64,000 bases of DNA. Origin: Nymphaea colorata (taxonomy: Eukaryota; Streptophyta; Magnoliopsida; Nymphaeales; Nymphaeaceae). This document shows positions 1-10,740 of the stretch, in pieces. Location: the NCBI RefSeq assembly GCF_008831285.2, contig NC_045139.1:7782204-7846203 (forward strand), given 5' to 3'. The notes under the pieces were generated by a model. That model saw only the letters and a list, made by a program, of their open reading frames with translations, was not told the DNA's origin and did not search any database. How positions within the stretch are numbered: the first letter of the stretch is position 1; each line of letters starts with the position of its first letter. Both the position numbers and the translations under genes were made by a program.

Positions 1-313
1 GGTCATTTTGTATTCCACTCCAAGTCCGAAGTTGCTACAATTTCATTTGTGTTCTTAATTTGGACGAAGAGAACACTAAATTCAGGCCTCCGTTTGACTG
101 TTGGCTACAAAAATTGAACACTGTATCAGAAAATTTTAAACATATTATGTCATGTTTTTAAGATTATAACAAAAAATGAGGCTTTAAATGAAAATCTTGT
201 TTTGATGATGAACCAATTGTATGCTATGGGACTCGATCTACTGTGGCTTACAAACTCACAACCTAAGTGGTAAGAAGGAGATGTATCGGGCTGTTTTGTG
301 ATCTCGAATTTGT

Positions 314-424
314 CAAAAAATATGGCAGATTCATGAAACACTGCGACACACTTTTCTATAAATCTACATGACTTTTGAGGTAGATTCATAGAATAATAAC
401 AGTGTGTCGCTGTCGCCAAATAGC
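314..424. mobile_element. Small palindromic MITE (family B)
   Basis: The left arm (GCGACACAC...TATAAATCTAC, about 342-367) is the inverse of the right arm (GTAGATTCATA...GTGTGTCGC, about 380-411), which leaves a short loop. The right end, read inverted, starts TTTGGCGACAGCGACACACTG. This resembles the ends of the elements at 58616-58731 and 63517-63626. No coding capacity and no clear target duplication are visible. Membership in a hAT-like MITE family is inferred from end similarity only. Confidence 0.4.
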
Positions 425-730
425 CACTAGTGTGAAGTAGAAGACCCTAAATCAAAGTCCAAACTCTATTCAATCCTCAAGAAAAATCCTAATGAGGACC
501 ACATATTTCTTTAGCCTAAAAGATAAAATCACTCATAAAACATGAAAAAGATGACTGGTACCTCTCAATGCATTACAATTAAAAAAAAAGAAAAAGAAAT
601 GAAAGGAACTGCCACAATAGATGGGAAGACAGTAACTCCAATGTTGAATGTTAAAAAGTCATGGATCAAGAGTGTGTGGTTCTCCTTTCATTGTGCAAAC
701 AATATCAAAAACTCAAAAACATGACTACCC

Positions 731-879
731 TTGTGGGCAGAGCAACATGTGGGCAATTGCCTACACAAACAAATAAAAATCTCTTATCTACATATTAGTT
801 AACCCCAAATTTTTGTATAAAATGTCTCTCAAATATATGGCGAGTGCCTCTTAGCTAAATATGTCTGGCTCCGCCACTG
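731..879. mobile_element. Short non-autonomous element, family A (CAGTGGCGGAGC ends)
   Basis: The left end reads GTGGGCAGAGCAACATGTGGGC and the right end reads TCTGGCTCCGCCACTG, so the two form imperfect terminal inverted repeats. Other copies with the same ends lie at 2946-3143, 7797-8067, 34653-35580 and 37434-38182. There is no open frame. The CAGTGGCGGA-type terminus is common among plant hAT-like MITEs; that class assignment is inference. Confidence 0.45.
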
Positions 880-1826
880 AAGACCCCTCGAGATGGAAAT
901 TTAAACATGTGAGATTGCTTTTCGGGTGGGCAAGCAAGAAACCCTAATCCTCATAAAGTTGGTCTCATCTGGTTCTCCACCAAACTCATGTTCATTGAGG
1001 ATAAAGCTGTCAGCTTCATGGAAACACTGATATTTCATTGAAAAGTCTCTAGACCTCCTTATCAAGTTGGGCAATTTCCAAATCATGTACCAAACGATGG
1101 ACCGTTCTTGTGTAAAATCACAATGCATTTGGGTAGGTGGTTGTGTCAACAGTCACCACCCTTGCCATCTCTGTCATATGCATATATGTGGATATGCACA
1201 ACAACATGATATAAAATGTGCAGTATGTTATGAACATTAACATCAAGATCATGACATTTTAAAATGTTTCTCATATGATTGAAACCACATGTATTAATAA
1301 AATAGATGAAAGAGAGAGAGAGAGATTGTAGTCATCAGGGGTGAAATCATTATTTGTTGGAAGATTGTTCTCGAGAAGTGGTTTACGTGCACCCGCACTC
1401 CACGGTGCACCGCCCTCGATACACATGCATTTACCTTACCCACTTCCAGGGGTACGTGTCAAGCGCACAAGCCTATGCACGATGCTGAAGTGCCTAGGCA
1501 TGTGCATATAACTAGCTTCAACCCGACAGTATGCTTTTTTCTTCTCATTTTCTTTCTCCCCCATCCAAACACATTCTTAACCTTTCCTTTAAAAGTAGCA
1601 ATCCAAACACATGAATGTTTTCTGTTCACTTCTTTTCCCTCCATTTCCTTCCAACCATAGCATAAAAGGGCCAAGACCAATTACTGAAATGAAACTTATT
1701 ATTTATAACATGGTTGAACATATGTTAAACATTATTGGATTAATGAAGTTCACAATGCAAACTAATGCACATGAAATTTTTTTAGTGAAGGTGTTTTAGT
1801 GATTTTATTATAGTCACCAAACTTGT

Positions 1827-2400
1827 TTTTTTTTTTTATGGATGGGGGCCAATTTATTATTGAGAAAGAATAGCGAATACAAAAAGCGAAAGAACGAAAA
1901 AGTCCAAAACTGTACAACGAGCGCTCACTATGCTGCGGCAGTCATACCACCTCTACTTAGTCTATTATCATCTCTACCTCTCAATGGGGGAGGCAGAAAA
2001 ATTGGCTGGAAGGGCACTTAATTATAAACAATTATATATGAAAGAAAACCTATATATGTATATCCAACACATTATCATGAACATCCTTATTCCTAGAAGT
2101 CCATATTTTCCATATGACTATATGGAAACACAATATCCAACATTTGTGAAATTCTTTACAAGAAAATCTTTTTCTAATCAGTCATTGAAGAACAACACAG
2201 AAATCAGATTTGGCAGTCCAGACAGTATAGACAGTTAAAAAGAAGATGTTTTCGGTCCTCTACGGTTTTATGACAGAGAACACAACTAGGAGCTAACTCA
2301 AAGCCAAACCATTGCAATCTGGTCTCAGTTTGCAACCTCCCTAAACTAGTAATATGTGCAAACCAAGAGGCTTGAGTAGGGTTAATCCATCTCCATCTTC
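1827..2400 (-). mobile_element. LINE (non-LTR retrotransposon) 3' remnant
   Basis: On the - strand, the frame from about 2400 to 2204 reads as the zinc-binding domain found at the C-terminus of plant LINE reverse transcriptases (zf-RVT). It has a 'WFAHITSLGRLQTETRLQ' stretch followed by a C-x2-C-x9-H-x4-C pattern (SCVLCHK...KHLLFNC). The frame breaks after this. The segment ends at about 1827 in a poly(A) run, seen as a T-run on the + strand at 1827-1838, just after a 3' region typical of LINE tails (inverse of ATGGGGGCCAATTTATTATTG). It is 5'-truncated and non-functional. Confidence 0.65.
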
Positions 2401-2404
2401 GCCA

Positions 2405-2598
2405 TGAGCAGAGCCAGAAATTTTTCATGAAAAGGGCCGAATTAAAGTTTCCAAATTTTGACATGGGCCGAAATATCATTTTTTAAAATTTTTATATAAG
2501 ACAAATGAAAATTTTTAAAATTTACATGTAATTTTTAAATTTTTTTGAGGTGGGGTCAGGGCCCTTACAAGCCAGGCCCTACCCTAGCCCCGCCCCTG
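2405..2598. mobile_element. Family-C non-autonomous element
   Basis: It begins GAGCAGAGCCAGAAATTT and ends CCCCGCCCCTG. The interior (GAATTAAAGTTTCCAAATTTTGACATGGG, then TTTACATGTAATTTTT, then GAGGTGGGGTCAGG) is nearly repeated at 38495-38651. A third member with similar ends lies at 6421-6607. It directly abuts the LINE remnant at 1827-2400, which suggests nested insertion. No coding potential. Confidence 0.5.
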
Positions 2599-5537
2599 AT
2601 CTTAGCCAATTAACAACACGGACCTTCAACCGAGTATGCTGCCAATTTTGCCTTCTACTATTGATTGACTAGCTGACCATTACTAGTCCAAATCAAAATA
2701 TCCCTGCCATCATTAGACTGACTTCAATAGCACACTATTACCCTAGGATTGTAAGCCAACTTTAAGTTAGTGAAATATAACTTCAATTAGCATCACCGAG
2801 CTACTTGTTTGGCTAGGGTGGGCTACTGCCCATGCCAGCCCATCAAAGAACTCATTATAATGTCTAAACATTACATTGCTCTGACTCTAATATTATACGC
2901 AGTGCTCACAACAAATTTGTATAACCAACAGAAGTGCTCCACGGCCAGTGTCGGAGCCAAGACTTTTTGTCAGTGGGGCAGTTGTGTAGGTGACATAACT
3001 TTGGTGTTGACACTGCATATAAATTTGGAGTCATAACAATGTGAAGTTAATACGTTATAATGAAATTTTTGATGGGCTAGCATGAGCAGTTGCCTACCCC
3101 AGCCAACAAGTAGCTCCGCTAAAAAGTCTGAGCTCCGCCACTGTGGGAAACTAAGGTCATCTTTTACCAAGGGTGCAAAACTTTGGGGTACTTTTAATGA
3201 CATAGAAAAGGTAGGTGTGCTTTTGTATACCGCCAAATTTTTTAGGTGAGTTTTTCAAAAGCAACCGCGTATGCAAGAACAGATGGCAATGACTACGAGA
3301 AGATGGTATGGCGATAAATGGCTAAAAATGTGCTATTTAAGCATAAACAAGTAGTGGAGATGCTGGTGGGGATGTCTAAATATGTAGAAACCAACAAAAT
3401 AAAGAATAATACTCCTGCAATTAAAGACTGTAGCAGCTTGATGTTCTGTCATTAACATGTTGACGTTTACTAGTTGTCCTTAGCAGATGAGTAATTTACT
3501 TGGAAGAAAAGCACGATCAGAACTCTTCAATGAAATGAAAGAACAAAGTGATTCAGATAAGAACAAGAACATATTCCTCCATCTAAGAAGTTTTTTTTGT
3601 TTTTGTTTTTTTCTTTTGGGGGTGGAGGATGGGGGAAAGGAATTACTTCAGCTAGAAGGAATTCTGATTGCTAAGACACTGGAAGCAGAATCTATCATGA
3701 ATCCGAGTTCATATGTTCAGTGTGGCGGAGTCAGGATTTTTTGGTAGAGGGGCACTAGAGCCACCAACTTAGATTGGGTGTAGGCACAACCTATGACTAG
3801 ACTTGAGTCCGACCTCAATCACAATGAGATTTTGGAAGGTCTTGCGTGGGCAGTGGCCCACACCGATCCCCGTGTAGCTTCACTATTGCCTGTGTTTTTC
3901 TACACTAGATTGAGACAGACAAGAATATTAATGGAGTGTTTGGATGACACCAAAAAGGAGAATAACTTGGTTCTTCCCTCCTATTCACAAAAAAGAGTTT
4001 TAGATGTGTCATTCAAACATGCAAACCAATTTAAAAAAACAAATTCAAAAAACAATTTTTTTTATAAAACTATTTTTTTAAAACAGCTTTTTATGGGGGT
4101 ATCATTCAAACACATTAAAATTTTCAAATTTTTATCATTCAAGAGTTTTCCATTTTTGGTATCAATTTATTTGTATTTAACATGGTCCAAAACCCCACAT
4201 TCCACATTCTCTATGTTGCCATACAATTGCCCTGGTGTATCATAGCTGGTTTGATTAGCGGACTATGAAAATTCGGTCGTCAAGCTGATGTTTGTCGGTG
4301 TTGTACTATTGACTGCAAACAAGGGGTGCACGACGCTTAGTTGATGGGTATCCCTCTGCCCACAAAAGCGTTAAAGCAGTCCTAGACCCTGAAGGTAAAA
4401 AAAAGAAGGGGAGCGATTTCGATCTCTTTGATGTATGAAGATAGGGACCGGATTTGAGTTGGGTGTATTTGTTAAAATATCTTATTTTCTAGGATTAAAT
4501 TCAGGAAAAAAGTTTATACTATATTTAAATCTGGTTTTTAAATTCACATATGAATCCATGATAGATCTCACTTTTGGATTAAAATTTAAATAGGAATCTA
4601 ACTTTTAACTTTTGAAGAACTAATTGTCAAAATGTATGAATGTTAGATACATGATATTTATCTAAAACTAAATTGAATGACCTTTCCTATCTGAACCCCA
4701 GTCCTTTCACATCACTATTTGATCATTTCGGTCTTGATAATCATCACAACACCATCTCACTTAATCAATCAATCAATCAACTTAACAACAAACTTGAACT
4801 GTAAAAAATCTAAGATATGAAAATTAGAACGATCATGATGACAAGTGGCATCATTTAAATCATAAAATCCCTGTTGCACCATGGCCGATTCACGCCGATC
4901 TTCATGGCTCTCACTTTTCTGTTGTCTCTACAGTTGACAAACCAAACCCATGACTCGAACCCCAGATCAACACATGACCGAGGGTCAGTGAGTTGACTCA
5001 TTTACTCGGTCAAGTTTTAAAATAACTTGAACTGGCTGAGTCAGGGGTGAGTTGGGCTGAGTCAAGGGCGAGTCAGGGGCAAGCCGGACCAACCTTGACT
5101 CGTGGCCAGGTTTTCAAGCGATCGAGATTCCCAAGCCAACTTCGCGACTCAGCCAACTATGATTGTCTCTATGCAATGCCTGGCTGGCCGATCCATGCCA
5201 CAAACTTCAAGGTCATGTTTGGTTAGACAAAATGTTTCCAAATTTGCAAATAAAGAAAACTTAGATATGTATTTGAAAGGAAAGACATTCTTTGGACAAA
5301 AATAAGTCATGATCTGCTAAGTAGAACCACCGAAGACAAAGGAAAAACAAGAAATTTATATTACATATAAGGAAAAACGACGCCTCATTTGTGTTCTTCT
5401 TTCCCTTCCTTCTTCTTAAAAGTTTATCAAAACTGAAGAGAACCAATCATTTGAGAAATTAACCGGCAATTGTTCCAAGAAGTAAGAACAAGAATTTAAC
5501 AAAACTCTACTCCATGAAGTGCCCATTGTTCCAGAGT
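2599..5537. other. Gene-free stretch with family-A fragments
   Basis: No gene is supported. Besides the element at 2946-3143, lone family-A ends occur near 2810 (GGGTGGGCTACTGCCCATGCC), 3721 (GTGTGGCGGAGTCAGGATTTTTTGG) and 3847 (GTGGGCAGTGGCCCACACC). These point to several broken or nested copies. Around 4980-5100 there is a low-complexity block of GAGTCAGGGGTGAGT-like units. Open frames near 3487 and 3793 look like chance frames in repeat DNA. Confidence 0.5.
2946..3143. mobile_element. 198-bp family-A element with long inverted ends
   Basis: The left end CAGTGTCGGAGCCAAGACTTTTT pairs with the right end, whose inverse reads CAGTGGCGGAGCTCAGACTTTTT. This gives an inverted repeat of about 23 bp with few mismatches. 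No open frame and no perfect 8-bp flanking duplication. It is a non-autonomous DNA transposon remnant; the superfamily is inferred from the termini. Confidence 0.5.
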
Positions 5538-5993
5538 AAGGATGTCAATAGATTGAATTTGAATCAGATATATTATTAACTGTATCTGTATTTTTTTAAT
5601 ATTCAATGTTCAGATTTGAATTCGGATAGAATATAAACCAAAAAGACAAATCTGAATCCGAATCCAAAATCCAATTTTATAGTCTGAATCGGATCCGCAT
5701 CCGATTTTTAAGTTGACATCTGAATTCAAATCTGCATTTTGAATCAAATCTGGCCAATTTCTGAGAATATAAGGGTGTTTGATGTATGTTATTTGTTTAA
5801 AACTAAATCTGATTCGAAATCCAATCAAATATTTATGTTTATCTGAATCTGAATCCGAATCCACCCGAATGCCATTTCTTATATTTGAATCTGATCCGTT
5901 TCTCAATCAGATATTAAAACTTTTTTTGATATCTGATTTTTTCAAAAAAGTTTGGTAACTTATACGACCCAAATCAGATATATTGACATCCCT
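5538..5993. mobile_element. hAT-like non-autonomous element, family D
   Basis: About 456 bp bounded by AAGGATGTCAATAGATT on the left and TATATTGACATCCCT on the right, forming terminal inverted repeats. The interior consists of many degenerate TCTGAATCCGAATCC / GATTCGGATTT units in both orientations. Size, ends and interior match the better-preserved copy at 8565-9023, so I assign the same family. No perfect target duplication is visible here and no transposase frame is present. Confidence 0.55.
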
Positions 5994-6420
5994 CGTCTAG
6001 ATCGATGACACTCTTGCTAAAATAATAGAACAAAGATATACATTACATGACCAGCTTTAACTACAAAAATGGGGGCTGGCTCGTGGACGCACTGAGACAT
6101 TTTATTCTTACCAAAAAGGTTGTCCCACTTAGAATCAATTCCCTTGGTGCTATATGGAATCTGCTGCGACCTAATTTGTCTATAGAAAAATAACAAAAGC
6201 TTTGTCTACCCGCAAAATTCTGTCCACTATAATTAGGTGAATTCGATAAGCTCGGATCTAATCTGAAATCCCTGCTGCCTGGGACCCATTGTTTAAAACT
6301 AACTAACAGGGGACTTCAGTTGCTTGGATCTCAGATCCATGTTGTTGGATTTCAGATCCACTATTATGAGATTCTCAATGATTAGAGATCACTTGAGATC
6401 TCATGCCTAGTACTCAAACT

Positions 6421-6607
6421 CAGGGGCAGAGCGATTTTTTTTTTCAGAGGCGAGCCAAACGGTTCAACAAAGTTATTCGAGTAGAGTCAAACTAAACCGA
6501 ATCCAAAAAATACATTACACAACTAAAAATTTTCAAGTTTTTTAATGTATTTTTTTTTCATTAGCTGGGGTGGGGCCACGACGTAGGCGCCCCTCCCTCC
6601 ACCCCTG
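6421..6607. mobile_element. Family-C element with CAGGGGCAGAGC ends
   Basis: The left end CAGGGGCAGAGCGATTTTT and the right end CTCCACCCCTG form short inverted repeats around a 187-bp AT-rich body. The body has the same TTTAATGTATTTTTTTTCATT...GGTGGGGCCA architecture as the copies at 2405-2598 and 38495-38651. No target duplication is visible and nothing is encoded. Confidence 0.45.
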
Positions 6608-7000
6608 CCAAAACTACTTGGTGATGGGGAGGACATTCCCACTACTCGAGTGAAGGCCGAAGTTTCCTTCCTTTCCCTCATCCCTCCTAGGTTCAGGACT
6701 GCTTAACAAGCTCTCTGAGCATTGAAGCACTTGAGAAATTCAAGATCAGTATTCCTAGTGCATTTGGTGGCACAAACTGAATTGTTTCAAGCAGCTCTTT
6801 AATCTTTAAGTGTTTCATATCCACCTGAATTACAAGATGCAAAGAAGAGAAAAGCTTGGCTTTTGGAAGAAATTGTTCATGAGTTGTATCTTCCTCACCC
6901 CAAGTTGTACGGACAGAGCCACATATGGGCTGGTGTGGGCAGTTGCCCACACCAGCACCTCAATATTTAGTCTATTATGCATAACCCTCAACTGACAAGC

Positions 7001-7068
7001 TGTATATATATATGTATATATATATATAAAACTTGTGCCTTAAGGCTGTACATGAGTGGAGCTCGAGA

Positions 7069-7107
<39 letters not shown>

Positions 7108-7165
7108 CTTGTGCCTTAAGGCTTAAGGCTGTACAATGAGTGGAGACACTCGAGCTCGACTTATT
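7001..7165. repeat. Duplicated block with (AT)n microsatellite
   Basis: Two copies of a (TA)n tract followed by ACTTGTGCCTTAAGGCTGTACATGAGTGGAG-like sequence lie side by side, at about 7001-7062 and 7063-7160. The second copy carries an extra CTTAAGG unit and a much longer TA tract. This suggests local duplication followed by slippage expansion. Confidence 0.7.
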
Positions 7166-7796
7166 TATTGAATGAATTGAGTTTGGGATAACGATTAAAG
7201 TCGATAAATAAAATGATTTGAGCTTAAGTTGTACACGGACGATTCATACAACTAAGCTTGATTAAGCGCATTAAAAACCTACCTAAAATATGTGTTCCAC
7301 GTTCGTCACATAAAATGTGGCCACTAGTGCAATGAACACGCAAGGGCAATCTGTTCAGAGATAAAGCTTGATCTTGACTAGGCCGAGCTCGAGCTTTCTT
7401 GAGCTCCATCGATCTGAGCTCGAGCTGGATGCTAGCAATGGCTCCAGCCTCTCCAGCCCTATAAGTTTAAGGACCACCTTTTTACGTACAAGTATATATA
7501 TCCAACAATATAGATATATAGTACTCGTTAAGAGAAGCAAAAAAAATAGGGAAATATGAACGAAAACACTTCCTTGATTTCGAAATATATTTTGTTTGAT
7601 CGTTAACTTTCTTTAAGAAGAACAATGAACAATTAAATATCAGGGTTAGCTAAGGGAATAATATTTTCCAGCTAAAAACTCTTTCATCAATGCAAAAATC
7701 AAGAAAAATTTAATGCATCGTTGCTTTGATTGAATGGCTTCGTTGTTGAACTTTTGGGGTCCATGACTGTTTTATTGTGTCTGAGGGTGACACCCA

Positions 7797-8067
7797 GTAG
7801 CTGAGCTACATATAGGCTGGCATAGGCACACACCAGAAACAAAATTTTTATTTTACATATTTTTACGTAGACGTCTTACAATTATTTACTTATTTATATA
7901 TGTTGTGCCCCTTCAAAAATGAAAATTTCAGCAACAAAATTTTTATTTTATATATTTTTACGTAGATGTGTTACAATTATTTACTTATTTATATATGTTG
8001 TGCCTCTTCAAAAATGAAAATTTTTACAAGAGTGCTCTATGACAAAAAAATTCTGGTTTCGCCACTG
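7797..8067. mobile_element. Family-A element with internal 95-bp tandem duplication
   Basis: It runs from GTAGCTGAGCTACATATAGGC to CTGGTTTCGCCACTG. Inside, a 95-bp unit starting AACAAAATTTTTATTTTA is present twice in tandem (7838-7932 and 7933 to about 8027). Each unit ends TGTTGTGCCYCTTCAAAAATGAAAATTT. The two units differ at only a few bases, so the internal duplication is recent relative to the element. No coding capacity. Confidence 0.55.
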
Positions 8068-8564
8068 ATGACACCCCGCTATACTTCAACTTGCATATCG
8101 GTGCCTTTTTTATTTTACAGTGAATTGATGACACATGAGTTTGATACGAAAATCGGCCGTCTACCAACCCTGCCTCAAGCATTACACCAATGGAAACAAT
8201 ATCATGACATCCCTAAATTATGGTGATGACCTACCTAATTTCCGTACTGTGGTTCAAGTCATGGGGTCGTTAGCGTGATTGAAGGGCCTCTTTATTCTTT
8301 TTCTTCTTCCATTAGGTTGCCTTTTTCTTCTTCCATTAGGTTGCCTTAGTTTGACTAGCTGAAGTCTTTCCTTTCATTTTTAAAGTTTACATCATTTTGT
8401 TGAACAATACATTACAAAAGAGAGAAAAAGATTCAACAATTTTGGCAAATTTACAAAAGGTCACCGAACTTTATCTAAATTAGGGTACAAACCAGCTGGA
8501 TGTAGTTTTAGCGCGTTGAATTTTCTATAGTACTACTAATGGGGCTAGTTTAGATCAGATACAA

Positions 8565-9023
8565 ATAGGGATGTTAACAGATCAGATTCAGATTTGATAC
8601 ATCATTAATCATATCTATTTTTTCGAATATTCACATATTCATATTCGAATTCGGATTCAAATTCGAATAAGGAAAAGTCATATCTGAATCTGAATCCAAA
8701 ATCCAATTTTGCAATCCAAATCAGATCCAAATCCGATTTTTATATTTATATCCAAATCCAAATCCAAATTTTAAACCAGATTTTGCCAATTTTCAAAATT
8801 TAATAGCATTAGATACAAGATATGTGTCTAAAAATGAATCCAGTCTGAATCTATATTCGAATCCGATTGGATATTTAATATATCTAAATTCGATCGGATG
8901 CCATTTATTAAATCTGAACCCGATCTGATTCTTAATCAGATATTAACTTTTTTTTTTCATATCTGATTTCTTTGGATCGGTGTGGTCGGATATCCGATTC
9001 AAATTGAATATATTGACATCCAT
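8565..9023. mobile_element. hAT-like non-autonomous transposon with intact 8-bp target duplication (family D)
   Basis: The element is 459 bp and starts ATAGGGATGTTAACAG. Its end, read inverted, starts ATGGATGTCAATATATTC. It is flanked by the perfect 8-bp direct repeat AGATACAA (8557-8564 and 9024-9031), the target-duplication length typical of hAT transposons. The interior carries many degenerate GAATCTGAATCCAAATCC units in both orientations. There is no transposase, so it would have depended on an autonomous relative. Copies or remnants occur at 5538-5993, 25370-25690 and 33813-34195. Confidence 0.75.
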
Positions 9024-9031
9024 AGATACAA

Positions 9032-10149
9032 CTATTATCATATTGAACTATCTGAATCAAAATTGCATTTGCATTTGAATAAGAAAGTCCAGGTTTCTAT
9101 TTATGTGCACGTAACTGCGTCCAATTAGTCATTGGATATGATATTTCATATTGAATCCTACTTTTGAATTCAAACTATATTCGAGTCACTGTTGAACACA
9201 TGAATTGCGGTCAAATGTAGTGCATTGAGTTGTAATTCTTCAAAGATTGGGTGGGACTTGTAGATCTTCCAGATTTTATGCTGTTCTATTGGACTCTAAT
9301 ATTGCATTTTTTCTATTGCAGAGACACAAAAGTTAAGCGCATAGTGCCTTCCTGACTTTTCAATGACCATCACGTAAATATACATATTGACATATTAGTG
9401 CTTCTCATCAACTATGATTTATACATGTGGGCCTCTCTCACAGTCACCAAAATTTCTAACTCGCCAAAGAACTCAATAGCTGAAAGTCTCCCAAGTTTTT
9501 GGATCGCCTATATTTTTAGGGATCTTTATCATGATGAACATATCGACACAGTGAAGTTTTTTTTTGGTATAATACGATGAGCTTGAAAAAAGGAAAAATA
9601 TGATGAATTTTTAAAAACTAAAAAATAGAGAAAAATAAAACAAATGAAAAACTGATAACACAAACACCAAAAATATAGATTTGCATCAAGTAAAAAAATA
9701 GAAAATGAAAAAAATTGTTTGGCATTACAAAAATGACAAAAGTGAAAAAAAAATGCGTTAAAAACACGTTTTTTTTCTCGAAAAAACAAAAAAAGTTTTC
9801 TGTGACTATGATTGCAAAGTTCTGAATCGAGTCCTGTGAGATCCTTTAAGCTTCTCATATTCCTTCGTAAAGCTCTAAATCTTGGAACAGAGGGGAGAAC
9901 AAGACCGCTAGTTGGAAACATCCCACTGCCATATAGAAAACCAGATTCTCTGCAACTACACAGCAGCTATTCTTTTTGTTGAAGTACAGGTAGAGATCTG
10001 TCTAAGCCCCACTATCCCTCCCTCATAGAAGAGCCAAAAACTTAAAGAATTTGCCGACTACCAAGCATCTGCCTGGTTGTGCTTAAGGACAAAACCTCCT
10101 CAGTGGAGTGTTTCCCACTTCCACCATTCCATAAGAATCTCAACACCAT
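9032..10149. other. Gene-free stretch containing a family-E element
   Basis: No gene is supported. The part 9551-9810 is the poly-A-rich family-E element listed separately. The sequence 9930-10149 looks like degraded coding or LINE-related DNA on the - strand, but the frame is broken and I cannot place it firmly. Confidence 0.4.
9551..9810. mobile_element. AT-rich MITE-like element, family E
   Basis: It runs from TGAAGTTTTTTTTTGGTATAATACGATGAGCTTGAAAA to TTTTCTGTGACTATG. A second copy at 57005-57315 has the same order of landmarks: GGTATAATACGGTGGGCTTG, AACACAAACAYCAAAA, GATTTGCA, TGTTTGGCATTA, ACACGTTTTTTTT and the terminal TGTGACTATG. There is no open frame of interest. Its class is unknown; I see no clean terminal inverted repeat. 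Confidence 0.5.
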
Positions 10150-10690
10150 CAAAATGAAAGAGGCATAATTCTGCAGGTTTACTTCTTTTCTATATCAATG
10201 GAGATCTGCCTAACCTTGTATATACATATATATATGAACGTCAAGAATATGCCGACCAACCTAACAAGAGGACAAATAAAATATAAGTGGTAGTCCTCGC
10301 TACCAAACTCTTGAGAGCATGCTGTCTTCCTTTTTGCAGCCAGAAGTGAGATCAGTCCATAATCCCCAACTAAAGATGCCAATAAAAATAATCAAAACCG
10401 ACCGTGGAGCATCATCACCTTAGCTTTATAATCAAGCGAGCGTGTAGCCAGCCATGTGCCTTTGTTTCCTAAAGCTTGACAAAGCAAAGCTTCACCTATC
10501 ATGATTCCTGCATTTGCCATCATCCCATTGGCATCTTCCCCAAGAACCAATATTTTTATAATGGGCTTAGTTCGCCCTAATTCCTGGACAAACTTACAGT
10601 TTCTCTGGGTTGCTGTGGTCTCTAATGAATGATTTGGACCCGCCACCAACTCATATAATTAAGCCCTCATCCCCCTCATCTGTACTGCCA
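10150..10690 (-). mobile_element. Probable degraded LINE fragment
   Basis: Open frames on the - strand (10392-10649 and 10179-10382) include 'SEDYHLYFICPLVRLV', which resembles the zinc-binding motif after LINE reverse transcriptases (E-x3-HL-x-F-x-CP). The expected upstream C-x2-C is absent and the frames are broken. It may instead be another repeat. It lies only 50 bp upstream of the ubiquitin-like gene start. Confidence 0.3.
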
Positions 10691-10740
10691 AGAAAGTGCT
10701 TGAAAGAGAGTGCAGATAGAGCCTGTCTTCTGGAGGAGAC

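Larger units (their letters stand above)
1..1826. other. Gene-free AT-rich stretch with two small transposon remnants
   Basis: No supported gene; the open frames here are short and show no recognisable domain. The stretch holds a hairpin MITE near 314-424 and a family-A element at 731-879, both listed separately. A short GA run lies near 1313-1325. The remainder looks like ordinary intergenic plant DNA. Confidence 0.6.
5994..8564. other. Gene-free stretch with repeats and microsatellites
   Basis: No gene is supported. It contains a family-C element (6421-6607), a lone family-A left end near 6911-6960 (GGGCTGGTGTGGGCAGTTGC), a duplicated block with (AT)n at 7001-7165, and the family-A element at 7797-8067. 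Around 6240-6420 there are repeated GATCTCAGATCCA-type words that look like degraded transposon sequence. Open frames are short and unrelated to known families. Confidence 0.5.

Noticed and set aside
7001-7165. Possible replication-origin or matrix-attachment site from TA tracts
   Set aside because: TA microsatellites alone are not evidence for either, and no other motif supports it.
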